From Epiperipatus broadwayi (taxonomy: Eukaryota > Onychophora > Udeonychophora > Euonychophora > Peripatidae), in assembly GCA_028023455.1 (NCBI GenBank), contig JAQFVV010006547.1:558001-622000 (forward strand): 64,000 nucleotides of DNA, in the 5' to 3' direction. A program made the translations under genes and the position numbers. The notes beneath the pieces are model-generated. The model was not told where the DNA came from and did no database searches. It worked only from the letters and a program-made list of their open reading frames with translations. Positions within the stretch are counted from its first letter, which is position 1. Every line of letters starts with the position of its first letter. Positions 1 to 13,809 of the stretch are shown in pieces.

Positions 1-2569
1 TTCTTTTTTAAAATCTATTTTTAAATAATTTATATAATTTTTATTCAGATTAATTTTAAGTTGTATGTTTATTTATTTACTTATTTTTATTAAAGATAAA
101 TAAATAAAATAACTTTATATTAATGATTTTTACAGTAAAATTAATGAAACAACAACAAAAAAAATTTTTTTTTTTACTGAAATGATGGTTTTTTTTTTTT
201 TAAAAAAAATTGCCATACCGCTAACAACCATTTCAAATCAACTTCATTTTTTGAAAATTTGCCTTTGATATATACATATGGTATTAATGATACTGTTATC
301 TCCTATAATTATAAGTGAAATCAATTATAGACGTAGTGCTTTATTTTTTATTTATTTTACTATCTTTAGACAGAGAACAACATATAATATAAACATTAAA
401 TTCTAAAAATAATAGTTCAAATACAGCTTTTGTAATAATTTCGGATAAGGAAATCATTAAACTAAATCCTTATAGTATATGTTACTATCCATATATCTAG
501 TCCTGCATGATTTAATTCACTGATAAGATAATGGATTTAAAAGTAAAGGTCCTCTGGATCACAATAGTTTTGTCACTTCGAATGCTTGAACATCATATGA
601 TTTTATTATTGTTATATATGCAGCGTTGGCAATTAATGTAAACAAACAAAACGTAAAGTAGTAATTATAAAAATTGTAAAAAAAAAAAAATGAAATAAAG
701 CTGCAGTTTTTATATTTATTATAAAGATGCAGAGTAATAGGAATGTAAGTTTTTCTTTAAATTTATGTAATAATTGCTTACATAGATACTCACATATAAG
801 AACAATACAATAGATCAATTGTTATTTCATTTCTATGGACGATTACACATAATATATATACAACAATAGATTATAAATCTTTTGCTTTACGCTAAATATT
901 ACTGTGATATGATGTATGTATATACATATGTTTGTGCGTTTAGCAGAAACATTTTTTCCAATGTGATCAAACAGAAATAGCAAGCAAATTACCATTTAAC
1001 AGATTTCATTTTGAAAGTATTAATTAGTGTACAAAATGTGTGCGTATATAAAACATACTCTCATGCAAATTTTTTGTTTTAATGTCTGACCAAAAAAATT
1101 ATTTTATTCTTGGATGGAAACTTAATAAAAATTATTATTATTTGATTATTGTATAGAATGTATATATAATACAGCCTAACTGGGAAGAAAATGTTTTTTT
1201 GTACTTTTTAAATAGATATTTCAAAACCATCTTTAATACTTTAATAGTTTTTAAGCATGTGTATATTAGATGTTCAGAAGCAAATTTCAAATTTGAGTCA
1301 TTTATTATACTTTATAAGGCTTTAAACGATATTTAAAAAAAGAATACTTTTGCTATAATGTGACAGTGTTTCATGTGTTTAAATAAAATATCAAATGTTC
1401 TTTCCTGTCAAGGTGCCTAAACTGCTTTTTAGTGCATTAGGTTAAATTAATATGCCAAAGTTTTAACCTCTATCTAAATGATTGTATTTCGTGTTTGGTC
1501 TTCATATCTTGGGTAACCTTTTAACTCATGCAATGAGGTGGAACTTTTTTTTTTTTTTTAAAAAAAAAAAAACCCATTAACCTGAAAAACGATCAAAGGA
1601 AGTCTTATTATTTTTTTAATGAATATTTATTTGATGATGTTACATAAAAGAATGCTATACAATAGTTGCAATAATAAATTTTACCATAGCAATTGAAAAG
1701 TGATTTTGTCTAATAATAGATATGGGTAATTCAGGAAAAATAGGAATTGAGAAATTGGTTTGCTAAATATGAATTTAAATGTTTTTATGATTAATCAAAA
1801 TTACAATTTCATATAATATATGTGAAAATTATGTATGCACATATGTGTATATATTGAGAGAGATTTTCTTATAGTAAACTATGCCACAAGTTTAATGTTT
1901 ATAGAATTGTTATAAGCTCTCTAATCAGGGATGAAAAATAAGGTAAAGCAAAATAACTGTGGACTCAGGCTCTTCATGAAAATTTCATTTGCAACCAGAT
2001 TATCAATTTTCATATTCTGTAGCCAGTAACAGCTAGATGCCTATTTACCAACAACTATTAGATAGCTAATTGGAATAGTTATGTAAGAAAAATCTTCAGA
2101 AAAATGTTGTGATCTGTGCAATGTCTATTTTTGTAGTAATCTAGATTTGGATCATGATATCTTAACTTTCAACTAAGAATTTAGGATAATATTGAAAGGC
2201 ATATGATTCAATATTAGCCATTTACTTAAAAAATTTAAAGTTGCCTGAGAAATCTTTAACTGTTGTAAAATTAGGAGATGATATTTGTTGAAGTTTATGC
2301 TACTTATTTAATTATACAGCTCTTTATGAAAACTGTAGAAGTTAGATTTAAAAAAAAAGTCATCACAGATAATATTTACTAAAGGTGTGATATATTCTTA
2401 AAAAAAAAACTACTTGCAGTGCATACTATATAAAAGATACCAATGAACATTATTTATTGCTAAAGTTTATTAAAATTAAGGAATACTAATTTTCAGTGGT
2501 CAATTAATTGAACACTTGTGGCTGACAAATTTTTAGATATTAAGGATAGATTTTACAAATGCAGTAGTA
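1..2569. other. AT-rich spacer, no gene seen
   Basis: This stretch has short homopolymer tracts, including a T-run followed by an A-run near 1540-1575, and no open frame that resembles a protein family. The frames present are short and rich in K, I, F and L, as expected by chance in AT-rich DNA. I see no repeat family that I can name. Confidence 0.6.
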
Positions 2570-2800
2570 CATATTGTACCGGTCAAAATCGTGTATTTAT
2601 TCAACAAGACCAATAATCCAAGCAAAAGTACCTTGAATCCAACCATGCACAAGATACAGATGTCAGGGCAAGGGTGAATCCTAACCTATTTGCCTGAACT
2701 ATTGCCTCTCTGACTAATGGATAATGTTTGTGATGACATGAGCAGTGCTTGATTTTATTCTGTCCCAGCTGGAGGTCATGGTTTACAAAGAGACTCAAAA
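2570..2800 (+). repeat. Dispersed repeat, copy 1 (second copy at about 56,045-56,260)
   Basis: The block starting near 2577 with GTACCGGTCAAAATCGTGT aligns by eye with the reverse complement of 56,045-56,260. Shared landmarks in the same order are the ACCGGTCAAAA start, a 'GAATCCAAGC'-like segment, 'CTAACCTATTTG', 'CCTCTGACTA' and a 'GACAATG/GATAATG' segment. An open frame of 65 codons lies on the minus strand (2601-2798), but the homologous copy does not preserve it as a protein, so I treat the whole as a non-coding interspersed repeat. Its class is unknown. Confidence 0.6.
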
Positions 2801-5540
2801 TAATAATGGGTTTATAGAAGAAATTAATGATTTAGTGAATTGCAGAATGGTACAGAGGTGATTGGACATCGATTACTAATGGTTTGAACCATAATAATGA
2901 TAATTATTTCTGGCAACATTATAAAGAAATGAATTAAATCAAGGAAATATTATAAATAAATAGAGTAATTAACCTTAGAGATTTGGAGTGATGACAAACT
3001 AAGCTTATTTAAAATAATAATATTACAGGAATTTATTAAGAAATTTAGTTACAAAATAAGTTTTGTTTATACAACTTGGTTATTTTTATTTAATTCGTTT
3101 TGATGTGGCTTTGACAACAATGTAAAAGTTTGTTAATTGGTCTGCCAAAACCAATCAGCAATAAAATATTATTAGTCCTTTTTAAGATATTGCAAATAAA
3201 TCTATTATATATATATATATATATTACAAGACATGAAAGATGGGCATTTAAAACACTATTACATTTAAAACCATTTGTATATAATGAGTGTGGGAAGCAA
3301 GATAGTTCTTAAATAAATAATTGACAATTATATAGTCAGATTTAATTAATTGGGATTTGTTTGTGAAGGACATGCCATCATGGCAGAGAGAATTTCAGGT
3401 TTGCTAAATAAAAATATAAAATGATGAAGAAGGCAGTATGCTATTATAGATTATAACAAAAATAAATGAGGTCTGTTATGAACCTCCGGGTGGCTTTGCT
3501 AAAGGAAATTCCTAGTAAATGCAACTAGATGATGAGAAATGCTGGCCCTCCAGCTAAAACATGTCTCTAAATAATCATAATAATATTTTGATGTGCTGGA
3601 CTTCCCATACACATCTTAATGGCAATGCCCAAAAAGAATCCCTTGGTATGAACTACGTCTACTTTGAGGGAGTGTGAATTCCGAAGGTCCTGAGGAGTAA
3701 GTAGCAAAGCAAAATACTAATAATAAATGAATGGTTGTAGCTATGAATACATAATATCTTAGACATATATAGATAGATAGTGTATCACTAACAAAATTAA
3801 TAACTTAATTCCTGATTAAAATAATCGGCTCCCTGACATGCTAGAAAGTCCCAGAAACCATAGACCATCAATGAATGAATTATAAATTATATTATAAAAA
3901 GAAAGGCAAGAATTAAAAGTTAAAATATAAATTGTTTTCCACACTTTTATTAATAAGTTATTAAATAGTTTATCAAAGGTTACAAAATAAGACTGTCTTT
4001 TAGTTAACATAGACGGGGCATTGAATATCAAACTCACCTCTGATGAAGTTTGACAATATAAACCATAATAAATTAGACATCGAATTTTTTACTATTTTGA
4101 CAAATAAAATATATATGTATGAAACATATACTGATAAAATGCTTTCAATGATTTTTTTAAGACATTTGTTTTACAGAAATCGTAATAGATTTAACCAACT
4201 GATTTAATTACGATGGCAATTTTAAATTGGAGGTAATAATAACACATCTAATTTTTAAAATAATTTCTATAACTTAAAACAAATTTATAATATAATGTAA
4301 AAAATTAAACGAGCTTTCTATTAATTAATTTATGGGAAATAAGTCTCCTGTAATGATTTTGACTGGAACAATAAGAGGGAGAGAATTTAAAGTTAATAGC
4401 TCATTGAATTTTGTACTTGGCAATTTCAGTAAGTCAATATTATGAATAAACCAACAAAATTCAATTTAAATTTGCATCAAAATAATGTGAGATTTTAGAA
4501 GAATAGATATTTTAAATTTAAGAGAAAAAAAATTTAAGACGCATTTTAAAATTAAGTTGTATAAACAGATATAGATAATATAAATATAAATTAACATTGA
4601 TTTAAACAAGTAAAATAGAATCAGTGGCTTGCAGCAAATTGGACGTTACCTCAGAATCAATCGGTAGGCATTCCATGGCTTGAAACAGGCAGTTACAGAT
4701 CACTTAGCAGGCTTCCTTGATATGATAGTCTCCAGCTAGATGTTGAGAACACTGGAAAGCCATGGATGAGTTGGTGGGACAGAGCTTCGGAAAGCAATGG
4801 TCGATCTTTTTAGCCAGTCATTCTTTGGCACGATGTACTATATATACTAATTACTTCTCTTCAATGAACTCTTTTCAGTAATAATTTATATTAATTCCTC
4901 TTATCAAAATTTTCACTATTTATTTGATCTGGCTTTATCTATAGGATTCAATCTACAGTGCCAACTGCCAATTGCAATCACTCTAAGTGTTTCTCTGAGG
5001 TTGGTGCCTGCTTTTGAGGGAAATCTATCAACATGCCCCAAGGGTTCATTTGCTAATTAAAAGAAAACAGCAACAAGCATATTCAGTTTATCAGTCATTG
5101 TACTAACAAACCTATTTAATTAAGGTTTAGATTAATAAAAATGTAACTTTTATTCAGAAAAATTTTAGGAATTTGGTACAATGACTTTCAAATTTAATAT
5201 TTCATATAAAACTTAAATAGAAATTTACAAAATATAATTGATCCTTTAATGTACATTTATCAAAAGATAAATACAAAATGTTACCAACTGATTAATTTAA
5301 GAAAAAATGAACTTTAATGAAGAATTTAAAATATTTGTAACATTTTATAGATATCTAGGAGTCAATTACATATAAATACCAATTTAATAAAGTAAACATA
5401 ATATACAGTTTTACAAATATTATAAAATAAATAACTATTATAAAAGGTTAGTTAATCTTAAAATACAAATTAATTAGATACAAGATTACAATATTGCTTA
5501 TAATTATACTACCACCAATTATGAGATGGGTGTCAGTTAT
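2801..5540. other. Spacer with two less AT-rich blocks
   Basis: Mostly AT-rich spacer. Two blocks, about 3470-3700 and 4620-5050, are visibly richer in G and C and could be old interspersed repeats or transcribed sequence. I could not match them to a family, and they have no long open frame. A (TA)n run lies near 3207-3225. Confidence 0.5.
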
Positions 5541-5544
5541 TATA

Positions 5545-5640
5545 AAAGGTTGGGTTCAAACCCACACTAGTGCTGATGACATTGGCACTAGGTGAAGCAG
5601 AAATATGTACTATATTTCCAGCTTCAATATGTATATTATA
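5545..5640 (-). repeat. tRNA-derived SINE fragment (family shared with 52,925-53,005)
   Basis: On the minus strand the order is 'AAGCTGGAAAT', 'GCTTCACCTAGTGCCAA', a short spacer, 'CACTAG', then a box-B-like GGTTTGAACCC. The same order, including GCTTCACCTAGTGCCAA and GGTTTGAATCC, occurs on the plus strand at 52,925-53,005. A repeated unit ending in a pol III box B is the usual layout of a tRNA-derived SINE. No clear box A was found here, so the copy is probably truncated. Confidence 0.55.
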
Positions 5641-7405
5641 TTCATACATTATTTTTTTAATAAAATCTATCACAGTTTCTTCCTTTTTTCTTACTTTGAT
5701 TGTATGATAAACTCAGTTATTCATTTTTAAAATTTCATCATAAACCCTCCACCCACATGGCAAGAAAAAAATACTAAAATGAATTGTATATACCCCCCCA
5801 ACACACACACTTTTTGTTATTGTTTTATGTATTTACCACTTTAATTGGTATATTTAGTTAAATGTGCCTTGGCATATAAAGAATAATTCTTTCTACTAAT
5901 CCAAAATAATTTGTATACATGTGTATAACTTCTTTCATACTTTTAGCTGAGGTCATTGACATTTGTTTTGTATAAGTAAGATTCTGTTAATCTCTCAGCT
6001 ATAAAATGATAGTATGAATTGCAATTAAAGAGATGATTATTTAAGATTATAAACTGTAGTCCTATATATTTTTTAAAATTAAATTGCAATGATGTAATAT
6101 CTAACAAATCTTAGTTTAATTTTTAGTTATAAAAGCTATTGCTTTGTACTGGTTTGTAACTTTAACAGCCATATATTATATTAAATTGTAATTGATTTAT
6201 CACGTGATTATATATTAAGTTTTTTGTTCATAGACAAATTGAGTGATAAAGCAATGCTCATTATTCATTATAGTTTGCCATTGCTTTGTATCTTAATTTA
6301 ATGAACTTTATCCTAACATTGTAAAATTTAAAGGTATATCATAAAACATACAACAAAATTTTCATTAACATTTTTTAAAACAATTATGTTTAAACAAATT
6401 AAATGAATGTAATTATGATTTTGAATGTGACATTAGGATTTTTATTATGACCTGCAGGCAATTGTTTTATTTACAACTTTAAATATAATTACTTACCTCA
6501 TTTCATAGTAATTTTTCCATTCATAAATATCATTAAAAGTAGATGTAGTACATTAGTAAGTAAATCGTATAAGTTACCAATCTCAGAAGTCAATCACAGC
6601 AAATTTCAAAATGAATTTGATTCAAGAAAACATCTAGTAGGCCATATTTTATATTAATCAAATCAACTTAGTAGAGAATATAGTAGTTTCCTACATATGC
6701 AAGATTCAAAGAATTGTTGAATGGGTACATTATCATCTGTATGAGCAATTAGAAATATTTAGATAAGCACAATTGTGAGTCTACATATAACTAGTTGCTC
6801 CATAAATAGATTTACAGGCTATATGCAACAATATTTTGATACATAGTAGTTTTTTGTTGTGCAAATTGTCTACCATATCACTGATTCAAGCAAACTTGAG
6901 CCTCCAGTAATCTTTGCAATGACTGTAATTGTGTTGATATTATTTTTCAGCTTGAGAATATAATTTAAATGCAGAATTGCTGCAGAAATATACTATGTTG
7001 AGTTCTGAAATCAGTATTTTGTTTAAACTTTATAATTTTTGAAAAAAATATGTTTGATAAAAAGCACATTGATCCCAAACTAAGAAGCCATGCATGTTGG
7101 CCTTACCTATGAGAGGTTGATTAATATTTTTACACTTTAATATCTTAACTGTATAGTTATGAAATGTAATTGTGAAGCGAAATTCTAGTAAAATAACTTG
7201 TTTTCAACATTGACTTTTTTGGATGATGCTTGCAAATGTTCTCTTGAAAACTACACTCTCTCTGAAGTTATAGGACAGAATTATATTCAATGAATAAATT
7301 TACTCCAGTATTATCATTAAAAATTCTTCTCCATTTTATCTTACTCAAATTATACTTTATTCTATATTGATTTTTATAATGGAATCTTAAGTTTTATTTC
7401 CTTGA
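5641..7405. other. AT-rich spacer, no gene seen
   Basis: Low-complexity AT-rich sequence with a short C-run and CA repeat near 5793-5810. No open frame or recognised repeat. Confidence 0.6.
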
Positions 7406-7407
7406 CA

Positions 7408-7783
<376 letters not shown>

Positions 7784-8384
7784 ATCTATTTCAAGAAGTG
7801 TATTTATATATATTACCATTTTCTCATGGAATAATATGATTTATAATTATAAGTAGCCATTTGGAATAGAAAATGCTAACATAACTAATGCATGTGCATA
7901 TATTTTATGCTTACAGTAAGAATTATTTACAAATGATGTAAATGATTCTACATTATAAATATAGTTGGAATTTTATTAATATGAGATTGCTTAACATAAA
8001 ATACTGCTTGGTGTGAGAGAAATTTAAATCTTCATCTAAACAGATAACTTTTTTTGTTTTTTTTTGTTAACACAAAATCTAGTTAATCTTAATAGTTTTT
8101 ATAATTTTGTATTAATTAATATTGAGGTTTAGTGGTAAATATTGAGAATCTAGAAAATAAATTGTGCTAATAGTATAGTAAACTTTAACTATAGTCATTG
8201 ATGATTAGGTAGTAAGCAATATCTATGTCTTATAGATGATGTACTTGTTCTTAATAATATATTGTCTGATTAGGTCCATCTGTCCTAGAAATGTATTTGA
8301 ATGGGAATGTTCTGTGATGTGATTATAATACTAAACATTACATATTAAGGCAATAATAAATTATTAAAATGTTTTTGACATCTG
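7784..8384. other. AT-rich spacer, no gene seen
   Basis: No open frame, palindrome or known repeat recognised. Confidence 0.6.
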
Positions 8385-8506
8385 ACAACTGAAAAAGTTT
8401 TTTATTATTTACTTTTTAGATACATCTGAGAATACTTTTGGTGTGTCCACCAAAAGTGCATTCAACTGTATCTAAAAAGTAAATAATGATTAACCTTTTC
8501 AGTTGT
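8385..8506. mobile_element. Fold-back (MITE-like) element
   Basis: The left half, starting ACAACTGAAAAAG, and the right half, ending CTTTTCAGTTGT, are inverted copies of about 60 bp with a few mismatches. They include TACTTTTTAGATAC on the left and GTATCTAAAAAGTA on the right, and meet at TTTTGGTG/CACCAAAA with almost no loop. The whole unit would fold into one long hairpin. It has no coding capacity. A clear target duplication is not visible, so the superfamily is undetermined. Confidence 0.8.
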
Positions 8507-8597
8507 TGGACATATTGTTAATTTATTACAAATGAAAAGGAAAATGTATATTATATTTAAGCAGTAGTAAAAAAATATTTACATGCTGTTGAAATTA

Positions 8598-8716
8598 TTT
8601 AATATATATGTATATGGTATTGTGAGACAGTATTGGAAAAAAACACACAAAAAAATTTAATATATATGTACATGGTATTGTAAGACAGTATTGGAAAAAA
8701 ACACACAAAAAAATTA
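8598..8716. repeat. Tandem duplication, unit of about 58 bp
   Basis: Two adjacent copies read AATTTAATATATATGTA, then TGGTATTGT, then GACAGTATTGG, then an A-run and CACACAAAAAA. They differ at about two positions. This is a simple local duplication. Confidence 0.85.
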
Positions 8717-8991
8717 CTGTATATTTTTTTAAAAATAACAGATATTGTTTTTTATCAAGTAGCACAACCATTTTGTTAAAACTATCAGGGATTAGTGGAT
8801 GCACTTTGGATGCCACAGATTTTAGATAGTTTCAGAAAGAAAAATAATAATCTATGGTCTTAGAATCCATCTTTTCCATAAGTCTACTTTATTTCACCAT
8901 ACTTCACTTATCATTTAACATCATTTAAATAAATTAATTGAGATTTATTTTGAATTTTTTAGTAATTCTATGTATCTTGGATATATTTTAT

Positions 8992-9121
8992 TAAACAAAG
9001 GCAAAACTCTCCATACAGTAGTTTCACCCTGTGCCAAACAGAGTAATCAATGGATGCCAGAAGGCTTGTGCATAAAATGCCTATCTAGTGCCTACTGTAT
9101 GGAGAGTTTTGCCTTTGTTTA
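8992..9121. mobile_element. Fold-back element with perfect 30-bp arms
   Basis: Positions 8992-9021 and 9092-9121 are exact reverse complements over 30 bp, with a 70-bp spacer. Sequence just outside the right arm ('CAACAATTATGTGCTAGTACAG', then GATCATG) recurs in inverted orientation at 23,023-23,060 next to a shorter version of the same hairpin. The repeat is therefore larger than the arms and dispersed. A 60-codon frame across it is an accident of the palindrome. Confidence 0.85.
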
Positions 9122-9159
9122 CAACAATTATGTGCTAGTACAGAGATGGTGATCATGTA

Positions 9160-11845
9160 ATATGTTTTATTATTATAAATAATCACAAAGTTTGTTACTC
9201 ATGATGGCTTTATTTTTGAGCAGTGGTTCCATTAATTTGATCAAACTGATTATTATTTTTTTTACTGTTTTTATTGTTACTTATGTTAAGAAGTATTTTT
9301 GCTTTTAAAATCTGTCATTCTATCATTGCACTAAACCATATACGTCAGTTATTTTATTAATAAATTATAAGGTGTAATTTAATCCTAAATATACATAGTT
9401 TTACTTGCCATTAATGACAAATCTTATTACTCTATTGTAAACACATATTGTTAGATATCTTAGCCAATCTTTGGACACACAATTTTATATAATATTTAAT
9501 AAATATATAATCCTTAAACAATAAAATTAAAACTTTTAAAATATAAACCGATTTATATATTTCTTGTGGCTTTTAATTTTAATATGTGAACATGCTTCTA
9601 CATATGTGTAATATTTATAAATTGTATAAGATAGTTTTTTTTTTTTAAATTTAAAAATTAGAAGGATGAATAAGAAAGAATATAATTTGTTTTTATTCTT
9701 TTAATATAAAACTAAAATAATCATGAAAACTAATACAGAAATTTCAAAATTACTGTACATCCAATTAATGTCACATTGAATCTTTACAGGAAAATTTTGA
9801 AACGTAATTACAATTTTCATAAACATATATTTATTTAAAAATTATTTTAAAGTTAAAAAGTTTAAAAGATTTTAAATAAAATTCTTAAAGTCTTATTTTA
9901 ATAAAAGATTGAACATTTATTTGTTCCAGTATTTATTTTTGATTTGGATCTTCATTCTTCATGTCTGCATACCACATATTTTTGCATGATTGTGATGGAA
10001 AACTGTAAAGCAATATAATAAGTTGTTTCACTGTTTCATGAATTGAAAGGTTTAAAGTTCTGAAAGAATAACAAAATAAATTATTTGAAAAGCATAAGTG
10101 ATTTATAAATGGTATTATATTGTAATCCCTTTTTATCATTGTGAAAGTGAAAATGTAAACTTTTATATAACTAACAACAATTCATGTTGTGTAGTTTCCA
10201 ACTATTGTGTCTTATACTGATTTTTTTTTTCTATAGTGCTATGTTTAAAAAACTCAACTTTTAATAAAAGCGTTATACTCACAACTTAAAATTAAAAGTA
10301 GAATATATATATAAGACAATGCTTCTTTAATAAATGTAGAAGTAGGATTTAACTAAGGAATAGTGAGAATTTGGAAACAGGGAATACCATAAACATATGC
10401 TATTCAGCTGAGACTGCATAATAGCATTAATGGATTATCACTTATTTGTTTGGTCCAAAGATCTCTGTCTATTGCATTACATCTATAAATTTATTTTTTA
10501 TCCAAATGAAAACATCATCTCATTATGTACATATTCTCAAGGAGCTTGAAGATAATATAGAAATTAAAAGTTTTTCTACATACAATGGTTGCTTTTTATT
10601 ATTTTCAAATGTGTTATGGATTTAAGAATATACAAATTCAATAAGAAAATACAAATGCTGAAGCAGGGCAATTAAAACTTTTTTATGTGAACTAAATATT
10701 TAGATTGAAGAAGAAAGCTATACTTTCAAATAAATTTTTAATGTTAATGAGATGGCAATGAATACCCAACTGCACTTAAATTTCATGCACACACACAAGT
10801 TTTTGGATGTAGGGCATGCTAATGAAAATATTAGAGCTCTGAAAAATATTTTTAGATCATCATTTCCACTTGTTTGGAAATCTTAATACAAAGTTGGATT
10901 GCAAGATTGAGTTTTACTCTCTGATTTAAATATTATTTTCTACTACAATAAAAAAATAATTTGGTATAAAAAAATTCTAAGACTATGCTAATTTTGGATA
11001 TTACATATTATGTAGCAACATTGAAGTTGTATTTTGCATCTCAGATTACTACTCTAATTTAATTCATGGATGAAGAGGTGATCATATTTTAAAAGCTCAT
11101 TATTTAACAAACATTGTAAAATGAAAACAATAAACACTGAGGAATGAAAACATTTCGAAGAACACTTGGAAAACATTTAGTCTTTTGGACTGTGTTACCA
11201 AGTTGATCAAGCTTGCAAGCTCATCACTTTATGTTTAATGAATAGGTGTTGAAAAAAAAATTCTGAAGCTGTTTATTCAGTGAAATCATACAAGTTTAGA
11301 ATTTGTAACCCTTGCAACCCTTCCAAAAAATGCAGAAGGATATCATTTTCAGGAGTCACCATTTTACATTAATAATAAAGAGCTGGCAGTAATGGTTCAA
11401 ATGATAACTAATGAATTAAAAATTGATGTAAATGACAGAACTATATCAAACAAAGACATATCTGTTCATTAGAGATCTAGTAATATACATTTTTAACCAT
11501 TGGGTTTGCAAAAGAAAATGACTCATTTTCTGAACTATCAAGTTTGAATGCAAAATAAAATATATATCTATATTCTAACAAGAATTTTTATTTTAAAAAA
11601 TATATACAAAAAACAGTCAACTCTTATGATAATTGACATATGTATAATTGTGAATCTTATTATAAAGCTTTTTTTTATTTTATTTATTTATTTACAGTAA
11701 TTTATTTTTCTAAACATATGCTTATTTATACATCATTTATTTTGTTTTTAAACAAATGTACATGTACAATTAAGTACAATATTTATATTTTGATTAATTA
11801 GAAAATTAAATACTGCCTACCACCATACTAGTAATTATTAATAAA
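9160..11845. other. AT-rich spacer, no gene seen
   Basis: Low-complexity AT-rich DNA with short A/T runs. The 68-codon minus-strand frame at 9933-10139 has no recognisable motif and is not supported by codon use or context. Confidence 0.55.
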
Positions 11846-11847
11846 CA

Positions 11848-12046
11848 GAAAATCATAAAACATTATGACACCAAGCCAAAACAAAATTTTCAACATGGTT
11901 TTATCGATTAATAAATAGATCTTTTCAACAAATAGATCTGTTCAAAGGAAAAGGTCTATTTGTTAATAGATGAAACCATAGTTGTGGAAGAATTTTAGTA
12001 AAATTTTGTTTTTTGGCTAGTATTGTAATGTTATATGATTTTCTAT
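11848..12046. mobile_element. Fold-back (MITE-like) element
   Basis: The left arm begins near AAAATCATAAAACATTATG and continues through AGCCAAAACAAAATTTT and ATAAATAGATCTTTTC. The right arm, read on the other strand, shows AAAATCATATAACATTA, AGCCAAAAAACAAAATTTT and ACAAATAGACCTTTTC. The arms are about 75 bp; the right one carries about 18 extra bases. It is non-coding and diverged, so an old insertion. Confidence 0.75.
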
Positions 12047-13386
12047 TTTATTTTGATTAATGTATATTTTATATCAATTATATAAATTTAATATTGACAG
12101 TTTTCTTGTTATCTGGTATCATTTGGACTTTTATTTTTCATAACAGCTATACCACTCAATGTAAGTTTAGTAACTAATATATATTAAATAATAATAAATT
12201 TCTATAGAGTTTTACCATATCCATTATGTCCAGACTAGTTTTTAACTCAAGGAGTTTTGGTTGTTAGAATAATGTACTTGGATATTTAGGATCTGATAGT
12301 CCTTCCTTCTAGAAGCCATTATTTATATAAATGTTTCAATCTAAGACAACGTATCTGTATGACTATCATGCAATCGAATCAGTAATATTTTATTGGGTTC
12401 ATATCAATCCTATCATAGGATAGATGTGCCTATAATGAATTGGTTTCGGCCAGTATGACTAAATAGACACATAGGCTTAGCTTAAAACATTTATGTTTTT
12501 TTAAAATTTGGGTTAATAGTTTGATAGTAAAACAAAGTATTAAATAATAGTTTCTAATAGAAGGAAAGAACATCAGATTTTAAAGATCCAAGCACATTAG
12601 TCTGGGATTATTGGATAAGACAACACTAGCTAGTGATTTGTTAAGCACTATGATCTGACATCTATTACTTATTAAGGTTTACATTAAGTGGAATAGCCAT
12701 AATGAAAGAAAAAGAATATGTTGCTGATGTGATATTTTATTGATTGAACTGTATTAAAATTATCTTTAAGTGAATTATTTTTTGTTCTTCACTATAATCA
12801 AATGTGAAAAATGAGAACCTTTTGGTTTATTGTAAGTATGTGTATGTTTATATTTATATACTGAACAAAATAATTTATGATTTTTTTTTTAGAAGTAGAT
12901 CTGCATAGATTCAACGTCTTCAACTGCTTGAAATTTTGAGTCATTAGATTGAATAGAATAATAGGAAAAAGTGTAGAATGTCTATAGTGAAGGCAATGCT
13001 GCCTACTGAGAATAGCTGTAGATTGAAACTAAGGTTAACCTGCCATTTTCATCCAACATTCTGTGATGCGAATTATATATATAATAATTATTTTAATATG
13101 TAGCCATAGTTATCTCATTTAATAATTGGTTTTGATTTAGTAATAGATTTCTTAAAGCAATTTCTTATAATTGGCAGGTAGCCAGCTCTACAAACTTTTA
13201 CTTCTACCATTATCATGTTACTCAAGCTAATGACTGGAAAATTTTAAAAACTATGAGATTTGTATGATAAAAAATGTGTAATGATTGATTTGCATTTTTG
13301 TAGTTTATTGAATACAGTAGTTGAATTTAGATTAGTTTGGTTGATATTATATGGTGCAAAGGTGTATTTACATTTGAAAAATCTAT
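12047..13386. other. AT-rich spacer, no gene seen
   Basis: No open frame or repeat recognised. A short palindrome around 12,410-12,425 is too small to interpret. Confidence 0.55.
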
Positions 13387-13591
13387 ACAACAAATTATTT
13401 ATTTATCTAGTGCCATGTTTAATTTGTAACAGCCACTAGGAATCATTCCTACACATATGCTGAATAGACCAATTTAGGAAGTGAGAGTATTCTGCAAGTG
13501 ATACAAATCTATATAGTGCATATGTAGGGATGATTTTTAAGTGACTGTTACAAATTAAACATGACAGTAGATAAATAAATAATTTGTTATA
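13387..13591. mobile_element. Fold-back (MITE-like) element, about 205 bp
   Basis: The left arm runs from AACAAATTATTTATTTATC through GTTTAATTTGTAACAG to CCTACACATATGC. The right arm is its inverted copy: GCATATGTAGG, then CTGTTACAAATTAAAC, then GATAAATAAATAATTTGTT. Arms are about 70 bp with roughly 85-90% match by eye. A diverged partial copy of the internal and right part lies at about 13,810-13,910. Confidence 0.8.
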
Positions 13592-13809
13592 TATATATAT
13601 ATTTAACATTACATCTAATACTGAGAAGCAGTAAATTATAAAAATTTCACAAACATTATTTATTATATATAGTGAATGGAATTAAAGGTGCTTAATTTAA
13701 GATCTTCATTCTCTCATTTCTAAATGCTTAAGATTTGTCTTTACATATACATTTAGATAAAAAATATAGGTTGGATTAATCTTATTTTTTCAAAAGACTC
13801 TTTGTTTAG

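Noticed and set aside
5573-5579. CTGATGA motif in the SINE fragment
   Set aside because: No complementary stem II leads to a GAAA box, so it is not hammerhead-like. The same holds for CTGATGA at 4040, 46,649 and 61,152.
8970-9152. 60-codon frame across the fold-back
   Set aside because: It is a by-product of the palindrome and is not conserved in the second copy.
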